A stretch of DNA of 64,000 nucleotides from DAOTXS01 sp034433515 (lineage in GTDB: Bacteria; Chloroflexota; Anaerolineae; UBA4142): positions 53,493 to 117,492 of the forward strand of contig DAOUAL010000004.1 in NCBI GenBank assembly GCA_034433515.1, in the 5' to 3' direction. The notes under the pieces are model-generated. The model had not been told where the DNA came from, searched no databases, and saw nothing but the letters and a program-made list of their open reading frames with translations. Made by a program: the position numbers and the translations under genes. Within the stretch, counting starts at the first letter, position 1. The number at the start of each line of letters is the position of its first letter. Of this stretch, positions 41,668-49,943 are shown piece by piece.

Positions 41668-41697
41668 AAGCAAGAATATTCGCGTAACCGCGTCGAA

Positions 41698-41732
41698 TAA
41701 AAAACCTCGAAGGTTTCCAAACCCTTCGAGGT
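41698..41732 (-). terminator. Terminator of the dnaJ-prmA-rsmE-trxB operon
   Basis: Minus strand: ACCTCGAAGG (41732-41723) / CCTTCGAGGT (41713-41704), then TTTTTTA. Also a member of the CGAAGGGTTT-type palindrome family seen at 59126 and 63191. Confidence 0.8.
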
Positions 41733-41763
41733 CTTGACTGTCTTCCTGCCTACTGCCTACCGC

Positions 41764-42714
41764 CTACCGCTTACCGCCTCCTGCCTTCTGCTTGTGTTCC
41801 CACTCGGCTAGCCATTTCTCCGCTTCCATCTCCGCCATCGTGCCAAAGCCCGCGCTAACTACCGCTTGCCGGAAAATGTGATCGTGTGCTTCGCCGGCGG
41901 CAAACACGCCCGGCACGCTCGTGTGCAAACGCTCGTCCACCTTGATGTACCCTTCCTCGTTCATTTCCAACTGACCCTTGAACAGCCACGTGTTCGGTGT
42001 GTGACCGATGTACACAAAAATCCCTTGCGCGGGGAGTTCCGAGATGGCGTGCGTCTGCGTATTCTCCAACACCAGCGTTTCGACTTTGCCGTTGCCTTTG
42101 ATCTCCTTGACGACCGAGTTCCACACAAAGTTGACTTTGGGATCGTTGCGCGCGCGCTCTTGCAAAATCGGTTGGGCGCGCAAGGCATCGCGGCGATGAA
42201 TGATGTGCACCTTGCTCGCAAACTTGGTCAGGAACAAACCTTCCTGCAACGCGCTATCGCCGCCGCCCACCACCGCAATTTCCTTGTTGCGGAAGAAAAA
42301 GCCATCGCACGTCGCGCAGTACGAGACGCCGCGCCCGGCAAATTCCTTTTCGCCCGGCACGTTCAACTTGCGCGGCGATGCGCCGGTCGCCACGATGATC
42401 GCTTTAGCCGTGTACGCGCCGCCGCTTTCGGTTTTCAGCTCAAACGGATGCGTCTTGAAATTGACTTGGGTTACAATATCAATGACAATTCGCGCGCCAA
42501 ATTTCTCGGCTTGCTTTTGCATCAATTGAACGAGTTCCGGTCCGGTGATACCATCCGGAAAGCCGGGATAATTTTCCACCTCGTTCGTCGTGGCAATTTG
42601 GCCCCCCACTTCTTGGCCGGTGAAAACGAGCGGATTGAGATTACCGCGTGCCGCGTAAATCGCCGCGCTCAAACCCGCTGGCCCAGAACCAATGATAATC
42701 AAATTCTCTGTCAT
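41764..42714 (-). CDS. trxB: Thioredoxin reductase
   Basis: 316 residues, FAD/NADPH flavoprotein that reduces thioredoxin. FAD motif GSGPAGLSAAIYAARG, redox-active CATC in YCATCDGFFF, NADPH motif VVGGGDSALQEGLFL, and the C-terminal FAD contact GVFAAGEAHDHIFRQAVVSA. The usual GDV/GDC is here GEAHD, a mild deviation. The last residues (HKQKAGGGKR) are encoded by a low-complexity CCTACCGCC/TGCCT tract at 41742-41791 and are probably a recent extension. Last gene of the operon. Confidence 0.93.
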   Translation of the reverse strand: MTENLIIIGSGPAGLSAAIYAARGNLNPLVFTGQEVGGQIATTNEVENYPGFPDGITGPELVQLMQKQAEKFGARIVIDIVTQVNFKTHPFELKTESGGAYTAKAIIVATGASPRKLNVPGEKEFAGRGVSYCATCDGFFFRNKEIAVVGGGDSALQEGLFLTKFASKVHIIHRRDALRAQPILQERARNDPKVNFVWNSVVKEIKGNGKVETLVLENTQTHAISELPAQGIFVYIGHTPNTWLFKGQLEMNEEGYIKVDERLHTSVPGVFAAGEAHDHIFRQAVVSAGFGTMAEMEAEKWLAEWEHKQKAGGGKR

Positions 42715-42750
42715 TCCCTTACCTCGCTACCATAACGTTGAACCTTGAAC

Positions 42751-43491
42751 TCATCCCAGGTCGCCCAACTCGTACAAAATCGCCGCCGCCGCCGCAAGCC
42801 CGGCGGTTTCCGCCCGCAAGATGCGGGGTCCCAATGAAACCGGTACAATACCATTCTCTTGCGCCATGATGATTTCATCTTCCGCAAACCCGCCTTCAGG
42901 TCCGATGAAGAGATTGATTTCTTTGGGGCGCGGAATGATTTGCAATGCCTCGCGCAAGGTTCGATTGCGTTCTTCTTCCCATGGAATCAACGCCAAGCCA
43001 CTGCGGCGCGCTTGCCCACACGCGTGTGCAAACAATGTTGGCGTTCCCAGGTGCGGCAGAATGGCGCGCCCGGCTTGTTCCGCCGCTTCAACAATGATGC
43101 GTTCCCAGCGTTCAAGCCGGGTCTCGCTCACATCATTCAGACTCCCCACCACACAACGCGCGGCAAGCACCGGCACAAAGGCACTGATGCCGATCTCGGT
43201 CCCCTTTTGCAACACCCAGTCGAACTTTTGTCCCTTCAGCAATCCTTGATACAACGTGATGCGCGTCGCGGGTTCCGTGTCCAACTGCCAGCGTTCGATG
43301 ATGCGTGCGCGTACCGTGTCGCGATCCAGCGTAACCAATTCGGCTTGGTAGGCAAAGCCGGAATTGTCGAGCAGAATGACCTGGTCGCCGATTTGCATCC
43401 GCAACACATCGCGAATCTGATGCACGAGGGTGCCACGCAAGACCACCCGTTGATCATGAATCGAGTTCGCCGGAATAAAAAAGCGATGCAT
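42751..43491 (-). CDS. rsmE: 16S rRNA m3U1498 methyltransferase
   Basis: 246 residues of the SPOUT class. It begins MHRFFIPANSI with an N-terminal PUA-like domain. The knot domain has QKGTEIGISAFVPVLAARCV, RWERIIVEAAEQAGRAILP, NLFIGPEGGFAEDEI and LGPRILRAETAGLAAAA, all diagnostic of RsmE. Methylates U1498 of 16S rRNA. Starts five bases after prmA ends; same operon. Confidence 0.95.
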   Translation of the reverse strand: MHRFFIPANSIHDQRVVLRGTLVHQIRDVLRMQIGDQVILLDNSGFAYQAELVTLDRDTVRARIIERWQLDTEPATRITLYQGLLKGQKFDWVLQKGTEIGISAFVPVLAARCVVGSLNDVSETRLERWERIIVEAAEQAGRAILPHLGTPTLFAHACGQARRSGLALIPWEEERNRTLREALQIIPRPKEINLFIGPEGGFAEDEIIMAQENGIVPVSLGPRILRAETAGLAAAAAILYELGDLG

Positions 43492-43495
43492 CGGT

Positions 43496-44389
43496 TTACG
43501 CTTTACTTTTCACGCCGATCACGGCTACCCAATCCTCTTCCTGCATCGTCTCGATTGTCGCGATGCCGACGGCATTGAACGCTTCGACCACCTCTTCCGT
43601 TTTGGATGCAAGAATGCCAGAGGCAATGATCTTGCCGGGCGAACGCAAAGCCGAAGCGAGGGTGGGCGCCAGATCACAAATCACTTCGGCAAGTATATTG
43701 ATGCAGACGAGGTCAAATTGGTTACAATGTTTTTCGATGTCGAGCGTGCCATGTTCGATGCGGACGATATGTTCTGCGTGATTGAAGGCGATATTGCGCT
43801 TGGCGGTCTCGACCGCCACAAAATCGGTATCGAGTGCGAGGATTTCGCGCGCGCCAAGTTTAGCGGCAGTAATCGCAAGAATACCCGAACCGGTACCCAC
43901 ATCGAGGACGTGCGGCGTGCCGGTCAAATATTTTTCTAACGCGATCATGCACATTCGCGTGCTAGGATGCAAGCCGGTGCCGAACGCCATCCCGGGATCG
44001 AGTTCGATGACCAGATCACTTTCTTTGGGTGTATAGTCGAGCCAGGAAGGTTTGATGACAAGGTGCTGACCCAGATGCAGAATCGTGTAATATTTTTTCC
44101 ACGCTTCGGCCCAATCTTCTTCGGCGAGTTCGCGCGTGCGCGGCGTGGACATGGCGCGCAGTTGGGCAAGATGCCAGAGGGCTTCTTCCGCGCGCGCGAG
44201 GTTGGCACGATCGGTTGCCGGAAAAAAAGCGCGGACGGTAAACGCCCGCGCCGGGTCAAGGGTCTCCCCGGGTTCTGGCAAAATCGTTTCTTCGATTGCT
44301 GCGCCGCCAGCAACCAATTCGTTGAGTAAAGCCGCGGCGGCTTCGGCGCCTTCCGCATCGGTTTGAATCGCGAGTTCGATCCAATTCAT
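43496..44389 (-). CDS. prmA: Ribosomal protein L11 methyltransferase
   Basis: 297 residues. The N-terminal substrate-recognition ferredoxin-like domain (MNWIELAIQTDAEGAEAAAA) is followed by WKKYYTILHLG, DPGMAFGTGLHPSTRMC and the SAM site VLDVGTGSGILAITAAKLGA. The catalytic loop is LVCINILAEVI. It trimethylates L11. The order dnaJ-prmA-rsmE is conserved in many bacteria. Confidence 0.95.
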   Translation of the reverse strand: MNWIELAIQTDAEGAEAAAALLNELVAGGAAIEETILPEPGETLDPARAFTVRAFFPATDRANLARAEEALWHLAQLRAMSTPRTRELAEEDWAEAWKKYYTILHLGQHLVIKPSWLDYTPKESDLVIELDPGMAFGTGLHPSTRMCMIALEKYLTGTPHVLDVGTGSGILAITAAKLGAREILALDTDFVAVETAKRNIAFNHAEHIVRIEHGTLDIEKHCNQFDLVCINILAEVICDLAPTLASALRSPGKIIASGILASKTEEVVEAFNAVGIATIETMQEEDWVAVIGVKSKA

Positions 44390-44414
44390 AGGGCGGGTTT
44401 CTCAAAGCGCGGGA

Positions 44415-45530
44415 TTATTTGAACCCATCCTTCACTTTGCTAAACACACTTTTGTCGCGTGAGTCGCCCGGTTGTTTTTCCAACGTCTTGCCAAATTCCC
44501 GCAACAACTCTTTTTGCTTTTCGTTAAGTTTTTGCGGCACAACGATGTGCACCGTGACCAACAAATCGCCGCGCCCATTGCGCCGCAAGTGTGGCACGCC
44601 TTGTTCTTTGATGCGAAAGGTTTTGCCGTGTTGTGTGCCGGGCGGAATGGAAAGGGGAACTTCGCCTTCGGGCAGAACCGGCACGCGCACCTCATCGCCC
44701 AGCGCGGCTTGGACAAAATTGATCGGCAGATTGAGCAAGAGATCGTCGCCTTCGCGTTGGAAGAAGGGATGCTTTTTGACGCTGATGACGATGTAGAGAT
44801 TGCCGGGCGGACCGCCGCGCGTGCCGGCTTCGCCTTCGCCGGCGAGTCGAATTTGTGTGCCATCGTCCACGCCGGCCGGAATCGTTACCTTGATTTTACG
44901 CGTAACCTGAATGCGCTTGGCGCCCTTGCACGTATGGCACGGCGTCGAAACGATTTCACCTTCGCCTTCGCAACGGGGGCAGGTAGCCACGTTGACAAAC
45001 GATCCAAAGATGGATTGCTGAACACGGCGCACTTCGCCGGAGCCGTTACATTGCGGGCAACGAATCGGCTGGGTGCCGGGTTCGGCGCCGCTCCCGCGAC
45101 AGTTGGGGCACATCTCGAGGCGCGGGATTTCGATTTCTTTTTCGGTCCCAAAGAGGGCTTGCTCAAATTCGATGGTGAGGTTGTATTTGAGGTGCGCGCC
45201 CGGTTGCGGACCGCGCCGTGCCGCCGACCGCGCCCCCATTCCAAAGAATTCTTCAAAGATGTCGGCAAAGCCGCCAAAATCGGTGAAATCGCCAAAGCCA
45301 CCTTGCGGTGGATTGTGACCGTAGCGATCGTACAACTGGCGTTTCTCCGGGTCCGACAAGACCTGATACGCCTCGCCGATCTCTTTGAATTTCTCTTCGG
45401 CTTCGCGGTTACCTTGGTTGGCGTCCGGGTGATATTGTTTGGCAAGCCGGCGAAACGCTTTTTTGATTTCGTCTTCGCTGGCGTTGCGATTCACGCCGAG
45501 AATTTCGTAATAATCCCGTTTGGTTGGCAC
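44415..45530 (-). CDS. dnaJ: Molecular chaperone DnaJ
   Basis: 371 residues. The J domain (DYYEILGVNRNASEDEIKKA, HPD in KQYHPDANQG) is followed by a G/F region with GGFGDFTDFGGF. Four zinc-finger repeats follow (CPNCRGSG, CPQCNGSG, CPRCEGEG, CHTCKGAK), then the C-terminal substrate domains. Co-chaperone of DnaK; no dnaK or grpE is in the window. I start it at GTG 45530, seven bases after a TATAAT box on this strand, which implies a leaderless transcript. A longer reading to 45584 would run through the promoter. Confidence 0.94.
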   Translation of the reverse strand: MPTKRDYYEILGVNRNASEDEIKKAFRRLAKQYHPDANQGNREAEEKFKEIGEAYQVLSDPEKRQLYDRYGHNPPQGGFGDFTDFGGFADIFEEFFGMGARSAARRGPQPGAHLKYNLTIEFEQALFGTEKEIEIPRLEMCPNCRGSGAEPGTQPIRCPQCNGSGEVRRVQQSIFGSFVNVATCPRCEGEGEIVSTPCHTCKGAKRIQVTRKIKVTIPAGVDDGTQIRLAGEGEAGTRGGPPGNLYIVISVKKHPFFQREGDDLLLNLPINFVQAALGDEVRVPVLPEGEVPLSIPPGTQHGKTFRIKEQGVPHLRRNGRGDLLVTVHIVVPQKLNEKQKELLREFGKTLEKQPGDSRDKSVFSKVKDGFK

Positions 45531-45537
45531 GGCGGTT

Positions 45538-45566
45538 ATTATAGTCGAATCGTGTGGATGTGTAAA
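45538..45566 (-). promoter_or_regulatory. Promoter of the dnaJ operon (leaderless)
   Basis: Minus strand: TTTACA (45566-45561), 17-bp spacer, TATAAT (45543-45538), then GTG at 45530. No ribosome site. No CIRCE-type operator visible. Confidence 0.6.
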
Positions 45567-45597
45567 GTAGAGACGAGTCGCCAACTCGTCTCTACTT
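45565..45597. repeat. REP-type palindrome between divergent dnaJ and dtxR promoters
   Basis: A 14-bp stem, AAGTAGAGACGAGT / ACTCGTCTCTACTT, with a 5-nt loop. It fills the whole space between the two -35 boxes. Related palindromes: 29949-29975, and the interior of the element at 22926. Confidence 0.75.
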
Positions 45598-45640
45598 GAC
45601 CTCCCACCGTATATGGTCTATAATTTAGCCAAGACTAAAT
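45596..45640 (+). promoter_or_regulatory. Promoter with DtxR-type operator
   Basis: TTGACC (45596-45601), 17-bp spacer, TATAAT (45619-45624). An inverted repeat ATTTAG-6-CTAAAT (45623-45640) overlaps the end of the -10 box and the start site. It resembles DtxR/TroR/MntR boxes (TTTAGnCnnGnCTAAA type), so the operon is probably repressed by its own first gene product when metal is plentiful. Confidence 0.75.
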
Positions 45641-45652
45641 TTATATTTTGCC

Positions 45653-46393
45653 ATGTTAAAGAATAAACCGTTCAGTGCTGCCATCGAAGATTATCTCAAA
45701 GCTATCTATGATTTGCACGCTACCACCCGCGCGGTGACCACTACCGCGCTCGCAACGGCGATGGGGGTCTCGGCCGCCTCCGCGACAAATATGCTCAAGA
45801 AACTCGCCGCGCTCAAGTTAGTGCGCCATGCGCCGTACTATGGCGCAGAACTCACGCCCGCCGGTGAGAAAATCGCGTTGGAAGTGGTACGGCATCATCG
45901 TCTCCTCGAAGCGTTTTTGTACGAGGTGCTGGGTATGCCTTGGGACGAGGTGCATGCTGAGGCGCACAAACTGGAGCATGTCTTGTCGGACAATCTGGAA
46001 GATCACATCGCCGAATTTCTAGGCAATCCCACCGAAGACCCGCACGGCGATCCGATTCCAACCAAAACCGGGAACATTATCTCTTCGGCGCAACAATCTT
46101 TGGCAGACCTGACCCCCGGCACGCGCGCCACCATTCGCCGGATTGGGGCGCAAGAGCCAGTCCGTTTACGGTATCTGCGCGGATTAGGCATCGTTCCCAA
46201 CGCCATCATCAGTCTCATCGAGCAGGCACCGTTTGAAGGTCCCGTGCGGGTACGCCTAAACAGGAGAGAGTGTAGTTTGGATTATGCGTTGGCGCAGCAG
46301 ATTTGGGTTTCTTGCACACCGCCGGCGCCCCGCGCGAAAACAACGCTTGCCCGGTCGAGTGCTAAAAAGACTAGAACAGGAAAGATGAAATGA
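45653..46393 (+). CDS. DtxR-family metal-dependent repressor with FeoA-like domain
   Basis: 246 residues. Winged helix: AIEDYLKAIYDLHA, TALATAMGVSAASATNMLKKL. Dimer and metal domain: VVRHHRLLEAFLYEVLGMPWDEVHAEAHKLEH, with the usual His and Glu ligands, and NPTEDPHGDPIP. An SH3-like FeoA domain follows at about 150-225 (LRGLGIVPNAIISLIEQAP). It binds Fe(II) or Mn(II) and represses transport genes. Own operator at 45623. The C-terminus is Lys/Arg/Thr-rich. Stop overlaps the next start (ATGATG). Confidence 0.92.
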   Translation: MLKNKPFSAAIEDYLKAIYDLHATTRAVTTTALATAMGVSAASATNMLKKLAALKLVRHAPYYGAELTPAGEKIALEVVRHHRLLEAFLYEVLGMPWDEVHAEAHKLEHVLSDNLEDHIAEFLGNPTEDPHGDPIPTKTGNIISSAQQSLADLTPGTRATIRRIGAQEPVRLRYLRGLGIVPNAIISLIEQAPFEGPVRVRLNRRECSLDYALAQQIWVSCTPPAPRAKTTLARSSAKKTRTGKMK

Positions 46394-47397
46394 TGGCCCC
46401 AAGTTTTGGATGGATTGCCATTGCCATTGTTCTGGGAGTAGTTTTCTTCCCGCGCGTTGGATTGTTCACCGTTTATAAAAATTATCGTGCCGCGCAGGAA
46501 CGCGAGCAAGTGGAGGACGCGCTGAAACATTTACTTGACCGAGAACAAGAGGGACGGCACGCGTCCCCGGAATCATTGGCAGGTACACTCGGTTTGACAC
46601 GAGCGCGTGTCATGCGTCTCATCGAAGGCATGGAAAATCAGGGCTTGCTTGATTCGCGCGGGGCGGAATTGCATTTGACCGCTGAAGGAGAACGCTGGGC
46701 ATTGCACGTCGTTCGCGCGCACCGTTTGTGGGAACGTTATCTGGCGGATGAAGCGCGGATGCCGCTGGGTCAAATCCATACCGAAGCGCATCGCCGCGAG
46801 CATCGTTTGACGGATACGCAACTCGATGAACTCGATGCAGCGCTAGGGCATCCCACGCGCGATCCCCACGGCGATCCCATTCCAACGCGCGAAGGTAAGA
46901 TCATTCAAGACAAGGGAACGCCGATTACCGCGTGGGAAATTGATGTGCCGGCACGCATTGTGCATCTGGAAGATGAACCCGCCTTAGCCTATCAACAAAT
47001 CTTGGCAGCCGGGTTGTTCCTGGGACAGGATATTCGGATTCTCGAACGTACGGCGCAACGCATCGTGCTGAGCGACGGCGAGAATGAATATCGGTTGGCG
47101 CCCGCCGTCGCGTCGAACATTAGCGTGGCGGCGCTGCCGGAACGTGAACGCCTCAAGCGTACGGCGGTGCCGTTATCTGAACTGGCGCACCAGCAGCGTG
47201 CGGAAATTGTTATGCTCGATGACGCTTTGCAAGGATTTACGCGCCGGCGTTTTTTGGATTTGGGGTTGACGCCGGGAGCGCTCATCTATGCCGAACTCGA
47301 TAACTTTTTCAACGATCCGCGGGCGTACCGTATTCGCGGCACCTTGATTGCCTTGCGCAAAGATCAAGCCGCCCAGATTTGGGTCAAGCCCCTCTAG
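46390..47397 (+). CDS. Membrane-anchored DtxR-like protein with two FeoA-type domains
   Basis: 335 residues. A membrane helix lies at 5-25 (FGWIAIAIVLGVVFFPRVGL), and the DtxR winged helix follows at 35-95 (LAGTLGLTRARVMRLIEGME). The metal/dimer domain retains His and Glu (VRAHRLWERYLADE; HTEAHRREHRL; HPTRDPHGDPIP). A first SH3/FeoA-like unit is at 180-245, and a second, clearer FeoA is at 260-335 (RRRFLDLGLTPGALIYAEL). No free FeoA gene is in this operon, so these domains may serve FeoB directly. The membrane tether makes a classical repressor role doubtful. Overlaps the first DtxR gene by four bases. Confidence 0.85.
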   Translation: MMAPSFGWIAIAIVLGVVFFPRVGLFTVYKNYRAAQEREQVEDALKHLLDREQEGRHASPESLAGTLGLTRARVMRLIEGMENQGLLDSRGAELHLTAEGERWALHVVRAHRLWERYLADEARMPLGQIHTEAHRREHRLTDTQLDELDAALGHPTRDPHGDPIPTREGKIIQDKGTPITAWEIDVPARIVHLEDEPALAYQQILAAGLFLGQDIRILERTAQRIVLSDGENEYRLAPAVASNISVAALPERERLKRTAVPLSELAHQQRAEIVMLDDALQGFTRRRFLDLGLTPGALIYAELDNFFNDPRAYRIRGTLIALRKDQAAQIWVKPL

Positions 47398-47423
47398 CAA
47401 GGAGTTGCTCATTCGCCGTTGGC

Positions 47424-47456
47424 GCACCCGCAGAGAGATGAAAAATAAGCGGGTGC
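47424..47456. repeat. Hairpin in the spacer before feoB
   Basis: GCACCCGC (47424-47431) and GCGGGTGC (47449-47456) with a 17-nt A-rich loop, in the 133-bp gap between the DtxR-FeoA protein and the FeoB GTPase. Perhaps an attenuator or an mRNA-processing structure. No second DtxR box is seen in this gap. Confidence 0.5.
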
Positions 47457-47530
47457 GGTCGTAGTACGGCGATGGAGCGCCCGCGCGATGAATCGCACGA
47501 CTACAAACCTATTTTCAGAGGAGTATTCTC

Positions 47531-48367
47531 ATGACCAACCCAAAAATAAATTTACCCACCGATCATTGTGCCTCGTGTCCCGCCTTCACGCAACTGGAAC
47601 AGATGGGCATCAAGGTCGGTGATTTCGATCGGGTGGTGGCACTCGCCGGCAATCCGAACACCGGCAAGTCCACCCTCTTTAACGCGTTGACCGGTCTCAA
47701 ACAACATACCGGCAATTGGCCCGGCAAAACCGTCACGCGCGCCGAGGGTGGGTATCAATTCAACGGGGTGAAATATAAACTGGTTGATCTGCCGGGCACC
47801 TACTCACTACTCTCCGCCACGCAGGATGAAGAAGTAGCACGCGATTTTATCTTGTTTGGTCAACCTGATTGTACCGTCGTCGTTACCGATGCCACGGCGC
47901 TCGAACGCAACTTGAATCTCGTGATGCAAGTGATGGAAATTACCGATCACGTGGTCGTCGCGGTCAACTTGATGGACGAAGCGCGCCGCAAAGGCATCGA
48001 GGTGGATACCCGCTCGCTGAGCCGCGACCTGGGCATTCCGGCAATTCCGATCACCGCGCGGACGGGGGAAGGCATCTCTATGTTGCTTTCCACCATCGCC
48101 GAGGTGATCGAAGGCAAGATCGTTACCAAGCCGTTGCGCGTGCAAGGCACGCCCGAATTTCAAAAGGCGGTCAACGAATTGGTGCCAATGATCCAAGCCC
48201 TGGTCCCCGGGATTCCCAATGCACGCTGGCTCGCCATTCGTTTGCTGGATGGCGATGCGCGTGTGCAAAAGGCAATTCAAAGCGGCGAACTGCGCGAGAT
48301 CGTTGCGCGGCAACAGCACGCCGATGTGCAATTCAGTCGTCGGATATCCGTGGAAGGAAGGCAGTGA
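47531..48367 (+). CDS. feoB: FeoB GTPase subunit (N-terminal half, separate gene)
   Basis: 278 residues. A Cys-containing N-terminal extension (DHCASCPAF) is followed by the FeoB G domain: G1 GNPNTGKST, G2 region GNWPGKTVT, G3 VDLPGTYSLLSA, G4 NLMDEA, and G5 ITARTGEG. An all-helical segment then ends at EGRQ and a stop. In most bacteria this is the first third of a single FeoB. Here the permease part is a separate gene whose ATG shares one base with this stop (TGATG). Drives or gates Fe(II) uptake. Confidence 0.93.
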   Translation: MTNPKINLPTDHCASCPAFTQLEQMGIKVGDFDRVVALAGNPNTGKSTLFNALTGLKQHTGNWPGKTVTRAEGGYQFNGVKYKLVDLPGTYSLLSATQDEEVARDFILFGQPDCTVVVTDATALERNLNLVMQVMEITDHVVVAVNLMDEARRKGIEVDTRSLSRDLGIPAIPITARTGEGISMLLSTIAEVIEGKIVTKPLRVQGTPEFQKAVNELVPMIQALVPGIPNARWLAIRLLDGDARVQKAIQSGELREIVARQQHADVQFSRRISVEGRQ

Positions 48368-49764
48368 TGAACGCGATCCAACCGAACGATATTCTCGCCA
48401 AAGCCGAAATCCTCCGGCACAATCTCTCCAGCGGCTTTCGCGATGAGATTGTCAAATCGCTCTATTCCGAAGCAGAGAAGATTGCGAACCGCGCCGTCAA
48501 ATCCACCAGCGCCAAGAAATATGACTGGGATCAAAAGATTGACCGCCTGGTCACGTCGCCGATCACGGGCTTGCCCATTATGCTCATGCTCCTCGGCATC
48601 ATCATTTGGCTCACGGTTTCGGGCGCAAACGTCGTTTCCGAAGCAATTGCGCTGGTGCTGTTCGGCATCGGCGATGGGGCGCGGGTGTTGTTCGTCAGTT
48701 GGAACATTCCGTGGTGGATGACCGGTTTCATCTGGGATGGGGTGTATCGCGGTTTGGCATGGGTGGTCTCGGTGATGCTGCCCCCCATGGCGATCTTTTT
48801 CCCGGCATTTACCTTTCTCGAAGACCTGGGTTATCTCCCGCGCGTCGCGTTCAATCTCGATTGGTTGTATAAAAAAGCCGGAGCGCACGGCAAACAATCG
48901 TTGACGATGGCGATGGGGTTTGGTTGTAATGCCGCCGGCGTGATTTCAACGCGCGTGATTGATTCGCCGCGCGAACGCTTGATTGCGATTCTCACCAACA
49001 ACTTTGTCCCCTGCAACGGTCGCTTTCCCACCCTGATTATGCTGGCTACGGTTTTTGTGGCGGCTGGGTATAACGAGTTTTTCTCTTCGGTGATCGCCGC
49101 CGGCACCGTGGTGGGCGTTGTGCTCATTGGCGTGGCATTTACCTTTGCCATGTCGTGGCTTTTATCACGAACGGTGCTCAAAGGAGAAGCCTCCGCTTTT
49201 ACCCTCGAACTACCACCCTATCGTCGCCCAAACATTGCCCGCATTCTCTACACCTCGCTCATTGATCGTACTATCTTTGTCCTTTGGCGGGCGATGCAAA
49301 CGGCGGCGCCCGCCGGCGCGGTCATTTGGATTTTGGCGAATGTCCCGTTTGGCAATTCGAACCTTGCGGCAGCCATCGCCCACTGGCTCAACCCTTTTGG
49401 TCTGCTGTTGGGACTCGATGGGGTCATTTTGCTCGCCTATGTCATCGCTATTCCGGCCAATGAAATCGTTGTCCCGACGATGATGATGATGTATATGGGT
49501 GCCGGCATGATGATGGATGCCCCCGCAACCGATCAAGCGATTCGTACCTTGCTGATCGAACAGAATGGCTGGACGATGCTCACGGCGGTGAACTTGATGC
49601 TGTTTGCATTGTTGCACAATCCTTGCGCCACGACGATCATCACGATTTACAAAGAAACCAAGTCGTACAAATGGGCAACCTTGAGCGTGGTTATCACCTT
49701 AGGGACGGCGTTTTTGGTAACTTTTCTCACGGCAACCTTGGCGCGCTGGATGGGCTGGGCATAA
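48367..49764 (+). CDS. feoB: FeoB membrane permease subunit (C-terminal half, separate gene)
   Basis: 465 residues. A helical linker (DEIVKSLYSEAEKIANRA) leads into VTSPITGLPIMLML, the point where the membrane domain begins in full-length FeoB. Gate motifs: GFGCNAAGVISTRVIDSPRE with NNFVPCNGRFP, and IPANEIVVPTMM. About ten helices. It forms the Fe(II) pathway. The in-phase, overlapping start and the preceding GGAAGG argue for a true split rather than a sequencing frameshift. Ends in a strong terminator. Confidence 0.92.
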   Translation: MNAIQPNDILAKAEILRHNLSSGFRDEIVKSLYSEAEKIANRAVKSTSAKKYDWDQKIDRLVTSPITGLPIMLMLLGIIIWLTVSGANVVSEAIALVLFGIGDGARVLFVSWNIPWWMTGFIWDGVYRGLAWVVSVMLPPMAIFFPAFTFLEDLGYLPRVAFNLDWLYKKAGAHGKQSLTMAMGFGCNAAGVISTRVIDSPRERLIAILTNNFVPCNGRFPTLIMLATVFVAAGYNEFFSSVIAAGTVVGVVLIGVAFTFAMSWLLSRTVLKGEASAFTLELPPYRRPNIARILYTSLIDRTIFVLWRAMQTAAPAGAVIWILANVPFGNSNLAAAIAHWLNPFGLLLGLDGVILLAYVIAIPANEIVVPTMMMMYMGAGMMMDAPATDQAIRTLLIEQNGWTMLTAVNLMLFALLHNPCATTIITIYKETKSYKWATLSVVITLGTAFLVTFLTATLARWMGWA

Positions 49765-49782
49765 GCCAACAACGCGATGGTC

Positions 49783-49824
49783 AAGCGAGAAGGCGGGATT
49801 CTTGCCCGCCTTCTCGCTTTCTTT
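49783..49824 (+). terminator. Terminator of the iron operon
   Basis: A 15-bp perfect stem, AAGCGAGAAGGCGGG (49783-49797) / CCCGCCTTCTCGCTT (49805-49819), then TCTTT. Confidence 0.9.
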
Positions 49825-49851
49825 GTCAATTTGAGTTATCGAGGATATAAT
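49823..49851 (+). promoter_or_regulatory. Promoter of the galU operon
   Basis: TTGTCA (49823-49828), 17-bp spacer, perfect TATAAT (49846-49851). It begins within the tail of the preceding terminator. The leader is about 86 nt. Confidence 0.65.
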
Positions 49852-49943
49852 TCCGATGCATTTCCAATCCCTTCGCCGTGGCAAATCGTAAATTTGTCTT
49901 ACGTTGGCAGAGGACTCGATCCCAAGCGGAGGCATCATCACCG

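Noticed and set aside
47869..48366. N-terminal extension of the FeoB permease reaching back over the GTPase gene
   Set aside because: The extra 166 residues are an Arg-rich out-of-frame reading of the G domain. ATG 48367 begins the natural helical linker.
48355..48370. Sequencing frameshift as the cause of the FeoB split
   Set aside because: The overlap falls at a domain border, with a proper stop, an ATG and a purine-rich site. Raw reads would still be needed to exclude an indel completely.
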